A DNA stretch of 64,000 nucleotides from Pseudanabaena sp. ABRG5-3 (GTDB lineage Bacteria > Cyanobacteriota > Cyanobacteriia > Pseudanabaenales > Pseudanabaenaceae): contig NZ_AP017560.1 of assembly GCF_003967015.1 (NCBI RefSeq), forward strand, positions 1,240,001-1,304,000. The letters are read 5' to 3'. Positions 16,804 through 25,407 of this stretch are shown here, piece by piece. How positions within the stretch are numbered: position 1 is the first letter of the stretch; each line of letters starts with the position of its first letter. The notes beneath the pieces are model-generated. The model did not search any database. It worked only from the letters and a program-made list of their open reading frames with translations, and had not been told where the DNA came from. The translations under genes were made by a program, and so were the position numbers.

Positions 16804-17061
16804 ATGAGTACCTTATTAACTAAAGTTTTAGCCGACGCAATACAACTCACCCCGCAAGAGCAATTACAATTAATTTCGCATTTGATGAATACTTGGCAGC
16901 AACCACCGCACCTTAATGAAATATCTAATCAAATATCTACCGATAAAACTACTACAAGCCCAACATTAAGCCGTAAACATCTTTTTGGCTGTATGCAAGG
17001 CAAAATAAAAATGGCTCCAGATTTCGATGCTCCCCTTGCTGATTTTGCTGAGTATATGTGA
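16804..17061 (+). CDS. Antitoxin of a VapBC-like module (DUF2281-type)
   Basis: The 85-residue protein starts with a short helical segment (LTPQEQLQLISHLMN) that resembles the DUF2281-type antitoxin N-terminus. It ends with RKHLFGCMQGKIKMAPDFDAPLADFAEYM, the toxin-binding tail often seen with PIN toxins (a GxMKGK-like motif followed by DFDAPL). The stop overlaps the toxin ATG by one base (TGATG). It is inferred to bind and inhibit the PIN toxin and to repress the pair. Confidence 0.82.
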   Translation: MSTLLTKVLADAIQLTPQEQLQLISHLMNTWQQPPHLNEISNQISTDKTTTSPTLSRKHLFGCMQGKIKMAPDFDAPLADFAEYM

Positions 17062-17453
17062 TGAAATTATTATTGGATACACATATTTTGATTTGGTTGT
17101 TAGAGGGCAATCAAAACCTTAGCCCTAAAGTCAGACAGGTAATAGAAGATGAAACCAATAGCCTGTATCTTAGCATAGTGAGCTTATGGGAAATTGCGAT
17201 CAAAACTAGCCTTGGTAAACTCCAATTAGAACTTCCACTAGAAAAAATTATCTGTGATTTTGTGTTGCCCAGTGGAATCAAGATTTTACCAATTGATATT
17301 GCACATTTACTAACACTACAAAACCTACCATTTCACCATCGAGATCCATTCGATCGCCTATTAATAGCTCAAGCAAAATCAGAAACTTTAACCTTAGTTT
17401 CTGAAGATCATATCTTTCGGCAATATCAGGTAAATGTAATTGGACAGAAGTAA
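17061..17453 (+). CDS. vapC: PIN-domain toxin, VapC-like
   Basis: The 130-residue PIN protein has the four expected acidic positions: LLDTHILIWLL (first Asp), SLWEIAIK (Glu), HRDPFDRLLIAQA (two Asp) and TLVSEDHIF. The DTHxxxW start and HRDPFDR motif place it in the subgroup of cyanobacterial VapC-type RNases. It should cleave RNA, commonly tRNA, when released from the antitoxin. The ATG at 17061 is used; a GTG one codon upstream is possible but lies inside the antitoxin. Confidence 0.85.
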   Translation: MKLLLDTHILIWLLEGNQNLSPKVRQVIEDETNSLYLSIVSLWEIAIKTSLGKLQLELPLEKIICDFVLPSGIKILPIDIAHLLTLQNLPFHHRDPFDRLLIAQAKSETLTLVSEDHIFRQYQVNVIGQK

Positions 17454-17533
17454 CCCAAATGACTTCACAATTTATACAAAAAATCGTAAGGCAACGCCCC
17501 CTACCATAATTCCCATTTGTAGGCATCTCAACT

Positions 17534-17752
17534 ATGCGAATTACCATTGAAATACCCGATGAACTAGGTAGCCTTATCCAAAATAAAGGTAAACCCCTTA
17601 ATGTTGCGATTATTGAAGCACTAGGGCTATATCTCCAGCATGACACACCAACCAATACCATCCCAAATCCCAAACAGCCAGAAATAGACTGGTCAGCAAA
17701 ATGGGAACAATGGTTTGCAGAATGTGAAACTATTTCAAACAGAAGACTATGA
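17534..17752 (+). CDS. Orphan small antitoxin-like protein
   Basis: This 72-residue protein begins MRITIEIPDELGSLI, the strand-helix start found in many MetJ/CopG-type and related antitoxins. It has a Trp-rich tail (DWSAKWEQWFAEC). No toxin frame follows; instead a decayed CHAT fragment occupies the next 100 bases. It may be a left-over antitoxin from a broken pair or a solitary regulator. Confidence in the frame is moderate and in the function low. Confidence 0.5.
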   Translation: MRITIEIPDELGSLIQNKGKPLNVAIIEALGLYLQHDTPTNTIPNPKQPEIDWSAKWEQWFAECETISNRRL

Positions 17753-17761
17753 AAGATTATT

Positions 17762-17867
17762 TGCCTTGATGTCACAGTTCAAGAGGCATTAAGGCGATCG
17801 CAAAAATACGATGATTTTGTAATCGAATAGCGGCTGTTAGTTACTCATTCCGATCTGTGCTGTTGTT
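17762..17867 (+). pseudogene. Degenerate fragment of a CHAT-domain gene
   Basis: Read on the plus strand, 17777 onward gives VQEALRRSQKYDDFVIE, stop, RLLVTHSDL. This aligns with residues 62-87 of the CHAT protein encoded at 15368 (IQEALRRSRKRDNFEVEYR then LAATPSEL), with an in-frame stop in place of Tyr79 and loss of similarity after about 30 residues. It is therefore a remnant of a paralogue, not a gene. Confidence 0.7.
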
Positions 17868-17886
17868 TGGAGATTATAGTTGTTAT

Positions 17887-19125
17887 TTATCCTTTGAGAG
17901 CAGTTAATCCTTCGACTTCTGATAGTTGTTCTACTTCCCAATGACTGAGGATAATCGCATTCACACTATTCCCAATAATATTCACGACGGTTTTTAAACC
18001 ATCGGTAATGCGATCAATCCCTGCCACTAAAGCGATCGCTTCTAATGGTAGTCCCGATGCCGAAAGTACTGTTGCCATTGTAATCAAGGCAGCCCCAGGC
18101 ACTCCAGGGGTACTAAAGGAAACGAGTAGGCTACTCAGTGCGATCGCCATTAGTAAGGAAGGAGTTAAGGGAACTTGATAGATTTGCACTACAAATAAAG
18201 CATTAAATCCCTGTAAAATCGCCGCCCCATCGCGCTTGAGGGCAGTACCTAAAGGAATTGCAAAACTAGCAATCTCTTCGCGTAATCCATAATTTTCTTG
18301 AATATTCTGTAATACGACAGGTAAAGCGGCATTAGAACTAGCTGTACCAAAGGCTAAGGCGATCGCCTCGGATAGACTCCGCAAAAATTTAATTGGGTCA
18401 GCTTTGAGAAATAATAGAACTAGCATATCCAAGCACAGCATGATACTGGAGGATATGACTAAGCCCACCACATAAAGGAATAACTTGGCAACTAGTTCTA
18501 AGCCTTGAGTTGCGATCGTGGAACTCATTAAGGCAAATACTCCCAAGGGGGCAACATAGAGAATTACGGATAGAGTTTTCTCGCTAATGTGATAGATACT
18601 CTCAATGAATTCCACAAAGGGTTTGGCTTTCTCCGCAGCAAGTTGGACACCAATTCCTAATAAAACTGCTGAAAAAATGATTTGTAATAAATTCCCATTA
18701 CTAAGGGCTTCTAAGGGATTGACAGGAATAAGACTGACTAACCAAGATATAAGTGAAGGGGCTTCGGTGATGCTAATTGTCTCAGATATGATAAATCCCG
18801 TTACACCCCTCCCCGGTTGTAAAAAATAGGCTGTCCCCATGCCCACGCCTAGAGCGATCGCACTAGTAACCACGTAGCTCGTCATTAATTTGATCGTATA
18901 TCGCCCAACCTGCCCTGCTCCTTGAATTCTCGTTAAGCCCATGATTAGTGAAGAGAAGACGATGGGAACTACCACAAACTGAATCAACCTTAAAAAAGAT
19001 TCACCAACTGGAGCCAAAAAAGTTTGATTAATGAGTTCAATATGGTTAGGAAAAGTTGTATTGAGCAAAGTTCCAAAGACAACACCAACACCAAGGGAAA
19101 GCAAGATAAATGTAGATAGATTCAT
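17887..19125 (-). CDS. Dicarboxylate/amino-acid:cation symporter (DAACS family)
   Basis: The 412-residue membrane protein matches the GltP/DctA family. It has about eight membrane helices and two re-entrant hairpins; signature stretches are LRLIQFVVVPIVFSSLIMG, LAFGTASSNAALPVV (the hairpin serine-rich motif), PLGTALKRDGAAILQGF, and GVPGAALITMATVLSASGLP followed by the substrate-helix segment DRITDGLKTVVNIIGNSV. It should import dicarboxylates or acidic amino acids with Na+ or H+. The typical motif Asn-Met-Asp-Gly is altered to LKRDGAA, so substrate range may differ from glutamate transporters. It stands alone, with no partner genes. Confidence 0.93.
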   Translation of the reverse strand: MNLSTFILLSLGVGVVFGTLLNTTFPNHIELINQTFLAPVGESFLRLIQFVVVPIVFSSLIMGLTRIQGAGQVGRYTIKLMTSYVVTSAIALGVGMGTAYFLQPGRGVTGFIISETISITEAPSLISWLVSLIPVNPLEALSNGNLLQIIFSAVLLGIGVQLAAEKAKPFVEFIESIYHISEKTLSVILYVAPLGVFALMSSTIATQGLELVAKLFLYVVGLVISSSIMLCLDMLVLLFLKADPIKFLRSLSEAIALAFGTASSNAALPVVLQNIQENYGLREEIASFAIPLGTALKRDGAAILQGFNALFVVQIYQVPLTPSLLMAIALSSLLVSFSTPGVPGAALITMATVLSASGLPLEAIALVAGIDRITDGLKTVVNIIGNSVNAIILSHWEVEQLSEVEGLTALKG

Positions 19126-19378
19126 ATTCCAATTTGCTAATGTGAAAATCGCCAGTCAGCTATCAATCAAAGATGCAATTTGTGGTAAGTATTGGCGACC
19201 CTATCTCAAGTTAACTTAATGGGACACCCAAGAAAGTCCAATATGAACGGCGATCGCGTTTTATGTTATACCCCGTGCGACATTCGCTTATCTAGGTTTA
19301 TTATGGCGATTGCTATATAATCAATGCTGCTAGGTTTTCCCCTCTTTGAAAAATATTTAAATTACGAAAAAAGATGTT

Positions 19379-20197
19379 ATGGCGGATCGTTATGTTCGCG
19401 TAAAAACTGCCCAAGGACAGGTTTATTACGGGTTGTTAGAGTTAAATCAAGCCGTAAAGGTACTCAATACAGCGCCTTGGCTGGGAGGGGAGCCAAATGG
19501 TGAATTACTTGCTCCAGATACTTATCAACTTTTGTATCCATGCGAACCCAGCAAGATTGTTGCTGTGGGTAAAAACTATTCCGCCCATGCAGCCGAGATG
19601 GGTGGTGAAGTACCCAAGGAGCCGATTTTATTTTTAAAGCCAACGACGACATTAATTTCTCCTGATGATGAAATTGCCTTACCGCCTCAGTCTAAACGGG
19701 TGGAATATGAAGGCGAGCTGGCTTTAGTAATTGGTGAGCGTTGTTTTAACTTGACACCCAATCAGGCGATCGCCGCAATTTGGGGTTATACGATCGCTAA
19801 TGATGTCACCGCTAGAGATATTCAACGCAGTGATAGTCAATGGACAAGAGGCAAGGGCTTTGATACCTTCTGTCCTTTAGGTCCTTGGATTGTGCGTGAC
19901 ATTAGTCCTACCGCAGTATTGCAAACTTTTGTGAATGATGGCAAAAAACCACTGCAATCTGCTGCGATCGATGAGATGGTCTTTTCGCCAGAATATATCG
20001 TGTCCTACATTAGCCAAATTATGACCTTACTGCCTGGGGACATTATTATTACTGGCACACCTGAAGGAGTTGGACCTATGCAGGAAGGCGATCGCATATG
20101 TATCGAAATCGAAGGTATTGGGAAACTGCAAAATACTGTCATTTTGCGAGAACCTTTACCCATAGAAGCAGAAATTGAAGAAAGTGAAATTGATTAA
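19379..20197 (+). CDS. Fumarylacetoacetate hydrolase family protein
   Basis: This 272-residue protein has the FAH fold signatures: VGKNYSAHAAEMGG and ILFLKPTTT near residues 60-90, VEYEGELALVIG with the metal-binding Glu pair near 105-115, YTIANDVTARDIQ, and a C-terminal GDIIITGTPEGVGPMQEGD. Members hydrolyse or decarboxylate beta-diketo acids, for example acylpyruvates or oxaloacetate, using Mg2+. The length and the motif set resemble the YcgM/FAHD1-like group. The substrate is unknown. The gene is followed by an exceptionally strong terminator. Confidence 0.92.
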   Translation: MADRYVRVKTAQGQVYYGLLELNQAVKVLNTAPWLGGEPNGELLAPDTYQLLYPCEPSKIVAVGKNYSAHAAEMGGEVPKEPILFLKPTTTLISPDDEIALPPQSKRVEYEGELALVIGERCFNLTPNQAIAAIWGYTIANDVTARDIQRSDSQWTRGKGFDTFCPLGPWIVRDISPTAVLQTFVNDGKKPLQSAAIDEMVFSPEYIVSYISQIMTLLPGDIIITGTPEGVGPMQEGDRICIEIEGIGKLQNTVILREPLPIEAEIEESEID

Positions 20198-20200
20198 AAT

Positions 20201-20243
20201 TAAGTAAGGATGGGCGGCGCGAAGCGCCGCCCATCCTTACTTA
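20201..20243. terminator. 20-bp perfect palindromic terminator with GGCGCGAAGCGCC core
   Basis: TAAGTAAGGATGGGCGGCGC pairs perfectly over 20 bp with its complement around a GAA loop, a few bases after the FAH-family stop. Its core is shared with the palindrome at 43394. Confidence 0.8.
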
Positions 20244-20465
20244 AATAAATCCTTAGGACTACCGTTAAAACATCCTCCCTTAACTTGTGAGGATTTTGTG
20301 AAGATACGGTGGTGAAGTACTTGGAAATATTTTGGAAACATTTTCGCTAAAAACTATGTCATTAAGGTATGGTTAGCCCCATAGTTGAACAATAATTTTC
20401 CATATACTCACAGCATAACGTCACCATACAAACAAAAACGACATAAGAGCCTTGGGGGGAGATTT

Positions 20466-20528
20466 ATGTTTCGCCGTTTGTGGTTGATTTACCACTTGAT
20501 TATTCACCGCTCCTTACACACCTGCTAA
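20466..20528 (+). CDS. 20-residue leader ORF preceding the COP23-type gene
   Basis: A tiny frame, MFRRLWLIYHLIIHRSLHTC, has an unusually strong ribosome-binding site (GGGGGGAG, 5-6 bases before the ATG). Its stop at 20526-20528 is only four bases before the ATG of the next gene, which itself has no visible Shine-Dalgarno. The arrangement suggests translational coupling through a leader peptide. No homology is claimed. Confidence 0.45.
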   Translation: MFRRLWLIYHLIIHRSLHTC

Positions 20529-20532
20529 TCCT

Positions 20533-21345
20533 ATGAAATCCCAATTGTCTCCAAAATTTCGACGGTCTGCTGGTTCCCTATCGGCGATCGCCATGAGTTT
20601 CCCGCTAGCGATCGCGATCGCCTTACCCAGTGTTGCCCAAGTTATCCCCATTGAAACTAATCCCAGTTCTGCACCACTTCCATCGGATAAGCCCAACGAT
20701 AAAGCGTCAAATCCCACTGACAACAAGACTGCAAGATTTAGCTGTCAAGTGCGTGATGGTCAATATATTGTCGTCTATCAGCCGAAGAGTCAGCCTCAAA
20801 AATACTTCCCTTGGGCTGCCCCCAGTGCGATGGGTGATGGTTGGTCACCTGAACGTCGTTGCAATGAAATCAGTCGTCGTCTCGAATCCTATCGTCCTGA
20901 TGGTTTAGTAGAAATGCGAACCAGCACCGAGAATGGCTATAACGTCATTTGTGCTACGACGGACAAAAATTCTGCTTGTCGAATTGTGCTGACAGTCCCC
21001 AATGGACAAGATCCTATCGCCACCCGCGATCGCGTATTTGGTAATCTTACCACCGCTGATAGTGGTCAGCAAACTACAGCAGTAAATACTTATCGTGGAC
21101 GCGATCGATCATTAGGCGACATTACTAGTGACCTTGGTTTAGGCATTGATCTCTCAGGGATCAATGGTGTCCTCAATTCAGTACTATCTTCAAACCGCCC
21201 AACAGCTACCACGAATATTCGTGGTGGCAACTTGTACCTAAAGCCCTTCCTTGATCCTAGTGATGGTGGCACTGGTGCAAGTCTAACCAACAGTGGTTTT
21301 ACTGGTAGCAGTGGCAGAAGACTTAATCCTGATAATTTTCGCTAA
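20533..21345 (+). CDS. COP23-domain exported protein
   Basis: The 270-residue protein has a signal peptide (basic start, then SAIAMSFPLAIAIALPSVAQ, cleavage near residue 36). From residue 65 it matches the cyanobacterial circadian oscillating protein COP23 domain: ARFSCQVRDGQYIVVYQP, FPWAAPSAMGDGWSPERRCNEISRRLE, NVICATTDKNSACRIVLTVPNGQDP. Three or four Cys probably form disulfides. A Ser/Thr/Gly-rich tail follows. COP23 was described as a rhythmically expressed peripheral membrane protein, but its function is unknown. Translation may depend on the leader ORF upstream. Confidence 0.88.
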   Translation: MKSQLSPKFRRSAGSLSAIAMSFPLAIAIALPSVAQVIPIETNPSSAPLPSDKPNDKASNPTDNKTARFSCQVRDGQYIVVYQPKSQPQKYFPWAAPSAMGDGWSPERRCNEISRRLESYRPDGLVEMRTSTENGYNVICATTDKNSACRIVLTVPNGQDPIATRDRVFGNLTTADSGQQTTAVNTYRGRDRSLGDITSDLGLGIDLSGINGVLNSVLSSNRPTATTNIRGGNLYLKPFLDPSDGGTGASLTNSGFTGSSGRRLNPDNFR

Positions 21346-21381
21346 ATAAAAAAGGGTCGCTTAGCGACCCTTTTTTATTTA
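21343..21381. terminator. Bidirectional terminator between COP23-type gene and pgk
   Basis: An 18-bp perfect stem (A-rich arm, GGGTCGC, loop TTA, GCGACCC, T-rich arm) lies between two convergent genes and starts at the COP23-type stop codon. A- and T-tracts on both sides allow use in both directions. Confidence 0.9.
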
Positions 21382-21399
21382 GCGAGGCTATTTGAAAAA

Positions 21400-22602
21400 T
21401 TAAGCTTCGTTCAAAGCAGCAATACCAGGGAGGATTTTGCCTTCGAGCAATTCTAAGCTTGCACCACCACCAGTGGAGATGTGGCTCATCTTTTCAGCAA
21501 CGCCAACCTTCTCAACTGCGGCTACGGAGTCACCACCACCGATGATGGTGATTGTGCCTTTGCCAGTCAAGTCAGCGAGGGTATGGGCGATCGCTTCAGT
21601 ACCAACGGCAAACTTATCAAATTCAAATACACCCATAGGACCATTCCAGATTACGGATTTGCAATCTGCAAGCGCATCTTGGAATACCTTGACGGAATCA
21701 GGACCAATATCCAAGCCCATCCAACCATCGGGAATATCGTTAATGCTGACGGTTTGAGAGTTAGCGTCAGGCTTGAAGTTGTCAGCAACCACTACATCGG
21801 TAGGAAGCAAGAACTTGACACCACGTTCTGCGGCTTTCTTTTCGAGAGCGCGAGCTAGGTCTAGCTTATCTTCCTCAACGAGGGACTTACCAACGCTTAA
21901 GCCACGAGCCTTGTAGAAGGTGAAGATCATGCCACCACCGATGAGCAGTACATCAACCTTATCGAGCAGGGTTTCGATTACGCCGATCTTGCTGGAAACT
22001 TTAGAACCACCAACGATCGCGGCGAGAGGACGCTGAGGATTGTCGATCGCGCCACTGAGGTATTGCAATTCCTTGTCGAGCAAGAAGCCAGCAACGGAGG
22101 TACTGATGTACTTGGTTACGCCTTCAGTAGAAGCATGGGCGCGGTGAGCAGTACCAAAAGCATCATTTACATAGATATCAGCCAAAGAAGCCAATTTCTT
22201 CGCAAATTCAGGGTCGTTCTTTTCTTCTTCAGGATAGAAACGAACGTTTTCTAGCAAAGCCACATCACCATTGTTGAGGGCATTAACTTGAGCTGCAACC
22301 GCATCACCGATACAGTCATCGGTCTTGACTACAGACTTACCGATCAATTCAGACAAACGAGCAGCTACAGCATTGAGGCGAAGACCTTCGGTAACGCCCT
22401 TGGGTCTGCCGAAGTGACTGGTGAGGATGACACGCGCACCAGCATCGGTCAAATACTTAATCGTTGGCAAAGCTGCACGGATACGGGTATCGTCGGTAAT
22501 TTTGCCAGTTTCATCTTGAGGAACGTTGAAATCGACTCTGACTAATACCTTTTTGCCTGCCAAGTCAGCAGCAGTCAAGCTTGCTAGATTCTTTTTTGCC
22601 AT
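21400..22602 (-). CDS. pgk: Phosphoglycerate kinase
   Basis: A full-length 400-residue phosphoglycerate kinase. Conserved stretches are [13 protein letters not shown] at the N-terminus, [49 protein letters not shown] and the C-terminal [14 protein letters not shown] and [14 protein letters not shown] nucleotide-binding loops. In cyanobacteria it works in the Calvin cycle (1,3-bisphosphoglycerate formation with ATP) and in glycolysis. It appears to be transcribed alone. Confidence 0.98.
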   Translation of the reverse strand: MAKKNLASLTAADLAGKKVLVRVDFNVPQDETGKITDDTRIRAALPTIKYLTDAGARVILTSHFGRPKGVTEGLRLNAVAARLSELIGKSVVKTDDCIGDAVAAQVNALNNGDVALLENVRFYPEEEKNDPEFAKKLASLADIYVNDAFGTAHRAHASTEGVTKYISTSVAGFLLDKELQYLSGAIDNPQRPLAAIVGGSKVSSKIGVIETLLDKVDVLLIGGGMIFTFYKARGLSVGKSLVEEDKLDLARALEKKAAERGVKFLLPTDVVVADNFKPDANSQTVSINDIPDGWMGLDIGPDSVKVFQDALADCKSVIWNGPMGVFEFDKFAVGTEAIAHTLADLTGKGTITIIGGGDSVAAVEKVGVAEKMSHISTGGGASLELLEGKILPGIAALNEA

Positions 22603-23053
22603 AAAAATTTAAGTTTTTAGTATATAAAGTTGCTTTTTTACAAAGTCTTAATAATTTTACACAAATCTGTCCAACTTAAACTAGTCGTGAGTAAAAATAC
22701 TTATTGTCAAATTACTGATTATTTCGGGATGACAAAAACACTTGTCCAATGGCTTTCAGGATCAAAATATTTGCAATAGATTTTGTGGTTAATACATGGT
22801 TATTGCTATTACTTTACTTCGAGATCTCCCAAGTCTTTACGGTATTAACAACATTCAAGGACTAAATAGACCATTTACAACCTGAGCTTACTACTTCCTC
22901 TCTTGGATTGTCGAAGTTAAATGGAGCGATTGCCCTTCAACTCAATCTCAACAAACCGCGATCGCCTAGAGTTCAATCCACAAAAAGCGATCGTTATAAT
23001 TGTCGTATGCTCGATAATGTTAGTGTTGGATTTATCAAAGGAGTTACAAATCA
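22603..23053. other. Intergenic region, 451 bp, between pgk and a DUF29 gene
   Basis: The first part presumably carries the pgk promoter, but no clear -10/-35 pair could be assigned. The last 130 bases hold one copy of a dispersed repeat (22925-22993, listed separately) and an AAGGAG ribosome-binding site for the DUF29 gene. Confidence 0.5.
22925..22993 (+). repeat. Copy 1 of a dispersed about 60-bp repeat with HIP1 ends
   Basis: GCGATTGCCCTTCAACTCAA is followed by TCTCAACAAACCGCGATCGC and a tail resembling TTCAATCCACAAA. The same order of blocks recurs at 23511, 24153 and 24214. Confidence 0.65.
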
Positions 23054-23503
23054 ATGACTCAGACAATTGCCAGAAAATCCTTATATGAATCTGACTACCT
23101 TCTTTGGACTCAAGAGACTATAACTAAGTTAAAAGCTAGAGACTTTGATCATGTAGACTTTGAAAACTTGATAGAGGAGATTGAGGATTTGGGGCGTTCT
23201 TATCGGGATGAGCTAGAGAGTCGATTGGATGTATTGCTATCGCATATTTTGAAGCGTTTGTACGTTCCTCTGGTCAATGATTACAATGGTTGGGAAAGAA
23301 CAATTAGAGAACAGCGTAAACAAATTAGACGACGTTTAGAAAAGTCTCCTAGTCTTAAAAATTATTTGGCTGAAATTTTTGATAATATTTGGAAAGAGGC
23401 TCTTAAGGAAGTTCGAGAAGACTATCCACAGTATGAATTTCCTGATTTGTGGCACTTTAATCGTGATATTGATACATTGTTAAATGGTAATTTCTGGAGT
23501 TAA
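23054..23503 (+). CDS. DUF29 family protein
   Basis: The 149-residue helical protein is a DUF29 member: SLYESDYLLWTQETITKLKA, then VDFENLIEEIEDLGRS, LLSHILKRLYVP, GWERTIREQR and a C-terminal tail ending YPQYEFPDLWHFNRDID. It has a strong AAGGAG ribosome-binding site. The family is widespread and multi-copy in cyanobacteria with unknown function. A second member lies at 32969. It sits between two copies of a dispersed repeat, suggesting an accessory insertion. Confidence 0.88.
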   Translation: MTQTIARKSLYESDYLLWTQETITKLKARDFDHVDFENLIEEIEDLGRSYRDELESRLDVLLSHILKRLYVPLVNDYNGWERTIREQRKQIRRRLEKSPSLKNYLAEIFDNIWKEALKEVREDYPQYEFPDLWHFNRDIDTLLNGNFWS

Positions 23504-23510
23504 AGTGAAA

Positions 23511-23566
23511 GCGATCGCCCCTCAACTCAATCTCAACAATGCCCATCAAGAGGAGATCGACTAAAA
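23511..23566 (+). repeat. Copy 2 of the dispersed repeat
   Basis: GCGATCGCCCCTCAACTCAA continues as TCTCAACAATGCCCATCAAG and ends GATCGACTAAAAT. It starts within 10 bases of the DUF29 stop and lacks the central CCGCGATCGC block of the other copies. Confidence 0.65.
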
Positions 23567-23583
23567 TATATGAAAGGCAATAT

Positions 23584-23829
23584 TTACGAATTGTTGGATG
23601 TTGTTAAAGACTGTTCGCTTGGTTGAGATGGAGATTGTTTAATCAGTCTCATTAATAAGCGCAAGCCTTCATTAACTGCTCCTGAATCTGGGAAAAGTTT
23701 TGCAACATCAGGATCTAGTTGCACAGTGATTGGAGATCGCTTCCTACCTTGCCCACGAGCAACAACAGTGAGTTGAGTAAAGTCATATTCGGGGCGTAAA
23801 TCATCTTCCATTTCAAAGTTCTGATTCAT
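23584..23829 (-). CDS. brnA: BrnA-like antitoxin
   Basis: The 81-residue protein contains RKRSPITVQLDPDVAKLFPDSGAVNEGLRLLMRL, a ribbon-helix-helix segment of the type found in BrnA antitoxins that pair with BrnT toxins. It should dimerise, bind the BrnT toxin and repress the operon. It overlaps the toxin gene by 17 bases and lies downstream of it, as usual for brnTA. The Ser/Gln-rich tail is variable. Confidence 0.8.
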   Translation of the reverse strand: MNQNFEMEDDLRPEYDFTQLTVVARGQGRKRSPITVQLDPDVAKLFPDSGAVNEGLRLLMRLIKQSPSQPSEQSLTTSNNS

Positions 23830-24088
23830 ATACTTTACGTTCTTTGCGAGTGGCTGGACGGGCGCTAATTAGACGGGTGATATCTTGACGATCAGTGTAA
23901 GAAACCACTAGTAATCTTCCTCTGGCTGATTCTCCCATAATAAGAAAACGTTGTTCCAGCACAGAATGTTCTGGATCGGCAAAGGTTAAAAATAACGGAT
24001 CGTCAAATACAGAAGTAGCTTCATCGAAAGAGATTCCATGCTTAGCAAGATTGCTTTTGGCTTTTTCCTCATCCCAATCAAACAACAT
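23813..24088 (-). CDS. brnT: BrnT family RNase toxin
   Basis: The 91-residue protein has the BrnT signature: FDWDEEKAKSNLAKHGISFDEA at the start, then VFDDPLFLTFAD, RFLIMGESARGRLLVVSYTDR and the tail ITRLISARPATRKERKVYE. BrnT is a RelE-fold ribonuclease toxin induced under stress. All family motifs are present, so it is probably active. It is first in the two-gene operon. Confidence 0.9.
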   Translation of the reverse strand: MLFDWDEEKAKSNLAKHGISFDEATSVFDDPLFLTFADPEHSVLEQRFLIMGESARGRLLVVSYTDRQDITRLISARPATRKERKVYESEL

Positions 24089-24152
24089 GGCTCGAATTTG
24101 CTAAAACTGATCTCTTGGATTATACCAGTTTCTATAGTTGTGATGGCTACAA

Positions 24153-24277
24153 GTGATCGTCCCCAACTCAATCTCTACAACCTGTGATCGCCTAAAATAA
24201 AACCCATCAAACAGCGATCGCCCCCTCAACTCAATCTCAAAAATCCGCGATCGCCTAAAACTTAACCCATCAAGAAA
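24153..24277 (+). repeat. Copies 3 and 4 of the dispersed repeat, in tandem
   Basis: Two units of about 61-64 bp lie head to tail: GTGATCGTCCCCAACTCAAT onward, then GCGATCGCCCCCTCAACTCA onward. Both contain a TGATCGC or CGATCGC centre followed by CTAAAA and AACCCATCAA. A partial third unit (CGATCGCCTCCAATTTAAGC) follows. Confidence 0.7.
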
Positions 24278-24319
24278 CGATCGCCTCCAATTTAAGCTAA
24301 TCTGAGTAGTGATATTCTC

Positions 24320-25357
24320 CTAAATAATCACACCTATTCCATTTAAAACATCAGCTATGTGGAAATCCACTTGATTAACATTAAGACTTCCATTAATAAA
24401 TTCATATGATAAATTGACCTCGACTAGATATGTATTTGTTACACTCGCCACATATCCCCCGCCCGACGGGAAGGTATTCGGACGACCATCTTCTCCAAAA
24501 TATGTGTCAAGAGGTTCTACATGTACTTCAAAATGAACCATAACATCGAATGTTATTTGAATTTCTTTAGGGCTGATAGAGAGAATAGAAGGATCAATAT
24601 CTCCCACGTTTATTACTTCAATCCCCCATACTTCAAAATCATCTTTCCTTGAAGAGTTATATACATCACAATTCTCAAGATAATCTTTGATTTCTTCCTT
24701 AACTGACTCCACATTAGTAGCAAAGTAACGCTTCACTTCAGCCGTTATCGTATTTGTATGCTCATTATATAAATCTAGTACTTTAGCTAATGAACTAATT
24801 GATTTTAATTGTGAGTCACCATCACAGAATGCTTTCATATCAGGATCTTCAGAAACCACATAAATTTTTTCGTCTTTTTTGTTTAAATATGACTTTAACG
24901 AAAACAACGAAAAAGCATCAGGAAACTCTGATTTTTTCTTCCCATCTCCAAAAGGAGGTTTCCTATCAAAATAAAGATTTAAAATAGTTTCAGTATCAAC
25001 ACAAGTCGCATTAATACATTTAGTCTGACAGCCTTCAATAAATTTGAGAAAGACATCATTTGCTTTCATATACACATCTTCTTCTAATATTTCAGCGAAC
25101 AAAGACTTGATATATCCATCATTCAATGATGAGAGAATGCGAGCTTTACGTTTAAATGTTTGCATTGCATTCAAAGCTTCTTTTACTGAGAGATTGATAT
25201 GATTTTCAACCTCTCTCATAACAACACTCGTTGTTATATGAAATAGCTCACCAGCTTCACATAGTTCTCTGAAAGACTTTAAAGCGGGATTATCGAAATA
25301 AAGTCCAGTTTGAACAAAGTACTGAGTATCTATAAAAACGTTTCTTGTCTCTAGCAC
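24320..25357 (-). CDS. PIN-domain protein (DUF4935-like)
   Basis: The 345-residue protein begins NVFIDTQYFVQTGL, a PIN first-strand Asp motif. It continues with KSFRELCEAGELFHITTSVVMREVENHI (second acidic), then FPDAFSLFSL and IYVVSEDPDMKAFC (third and fourth acidic positions). That is the DUF4935/PIN_4-type arrangement, which is a probable RNase. Residues 190-345 are a long region not typical of toxin VapC and could be a substrate or regulatory domain. There is no obvious antitoxin next to it. It belongs to the accessory stretch with brnTA. Confidence 0.72.
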   Translation of the reverse strand: MLETRNVFIDTQYFVQTGLYFDNPALKSFRELCEAGELFHITTSVVMREVENHINLSVKEALNAMQTFKRKARILSSLNDGYIKSLFAEILEEDVYMKANDVFLKFIEGCQTKCINATCVDTETILNLYFDRKPPFGDGKKKSEFPDAFSLFSLKSYLNKKDEKIYVVSEDPDMKAFCDGDSQLKSISSLAKVLDLYNEHTNTITAEVKRYFATNVESVKEEIKDYLENCDVYNSSRKDDFEVWGIEVINVGDIDPSILSISPKEIQITFDVMVHFEVHVEPLDTYFGEDGRPNTFPSGGGYVASVTNTYLVEVNLSYEFINGSLNVNQVDFHIADVLNGIGVII

Positions 25358-25407
25358 AATACCTTTTCCTGAAACTTGATAACTGAGTGTAATTAGGTGT
25401 AAAACGT

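Noticed and set aside
24089-24320. Possible CRISPR-like array because of repeated units
   Set aside because: Units are long, imperfect, only two in tandem and have no unique spacers or cas genes.
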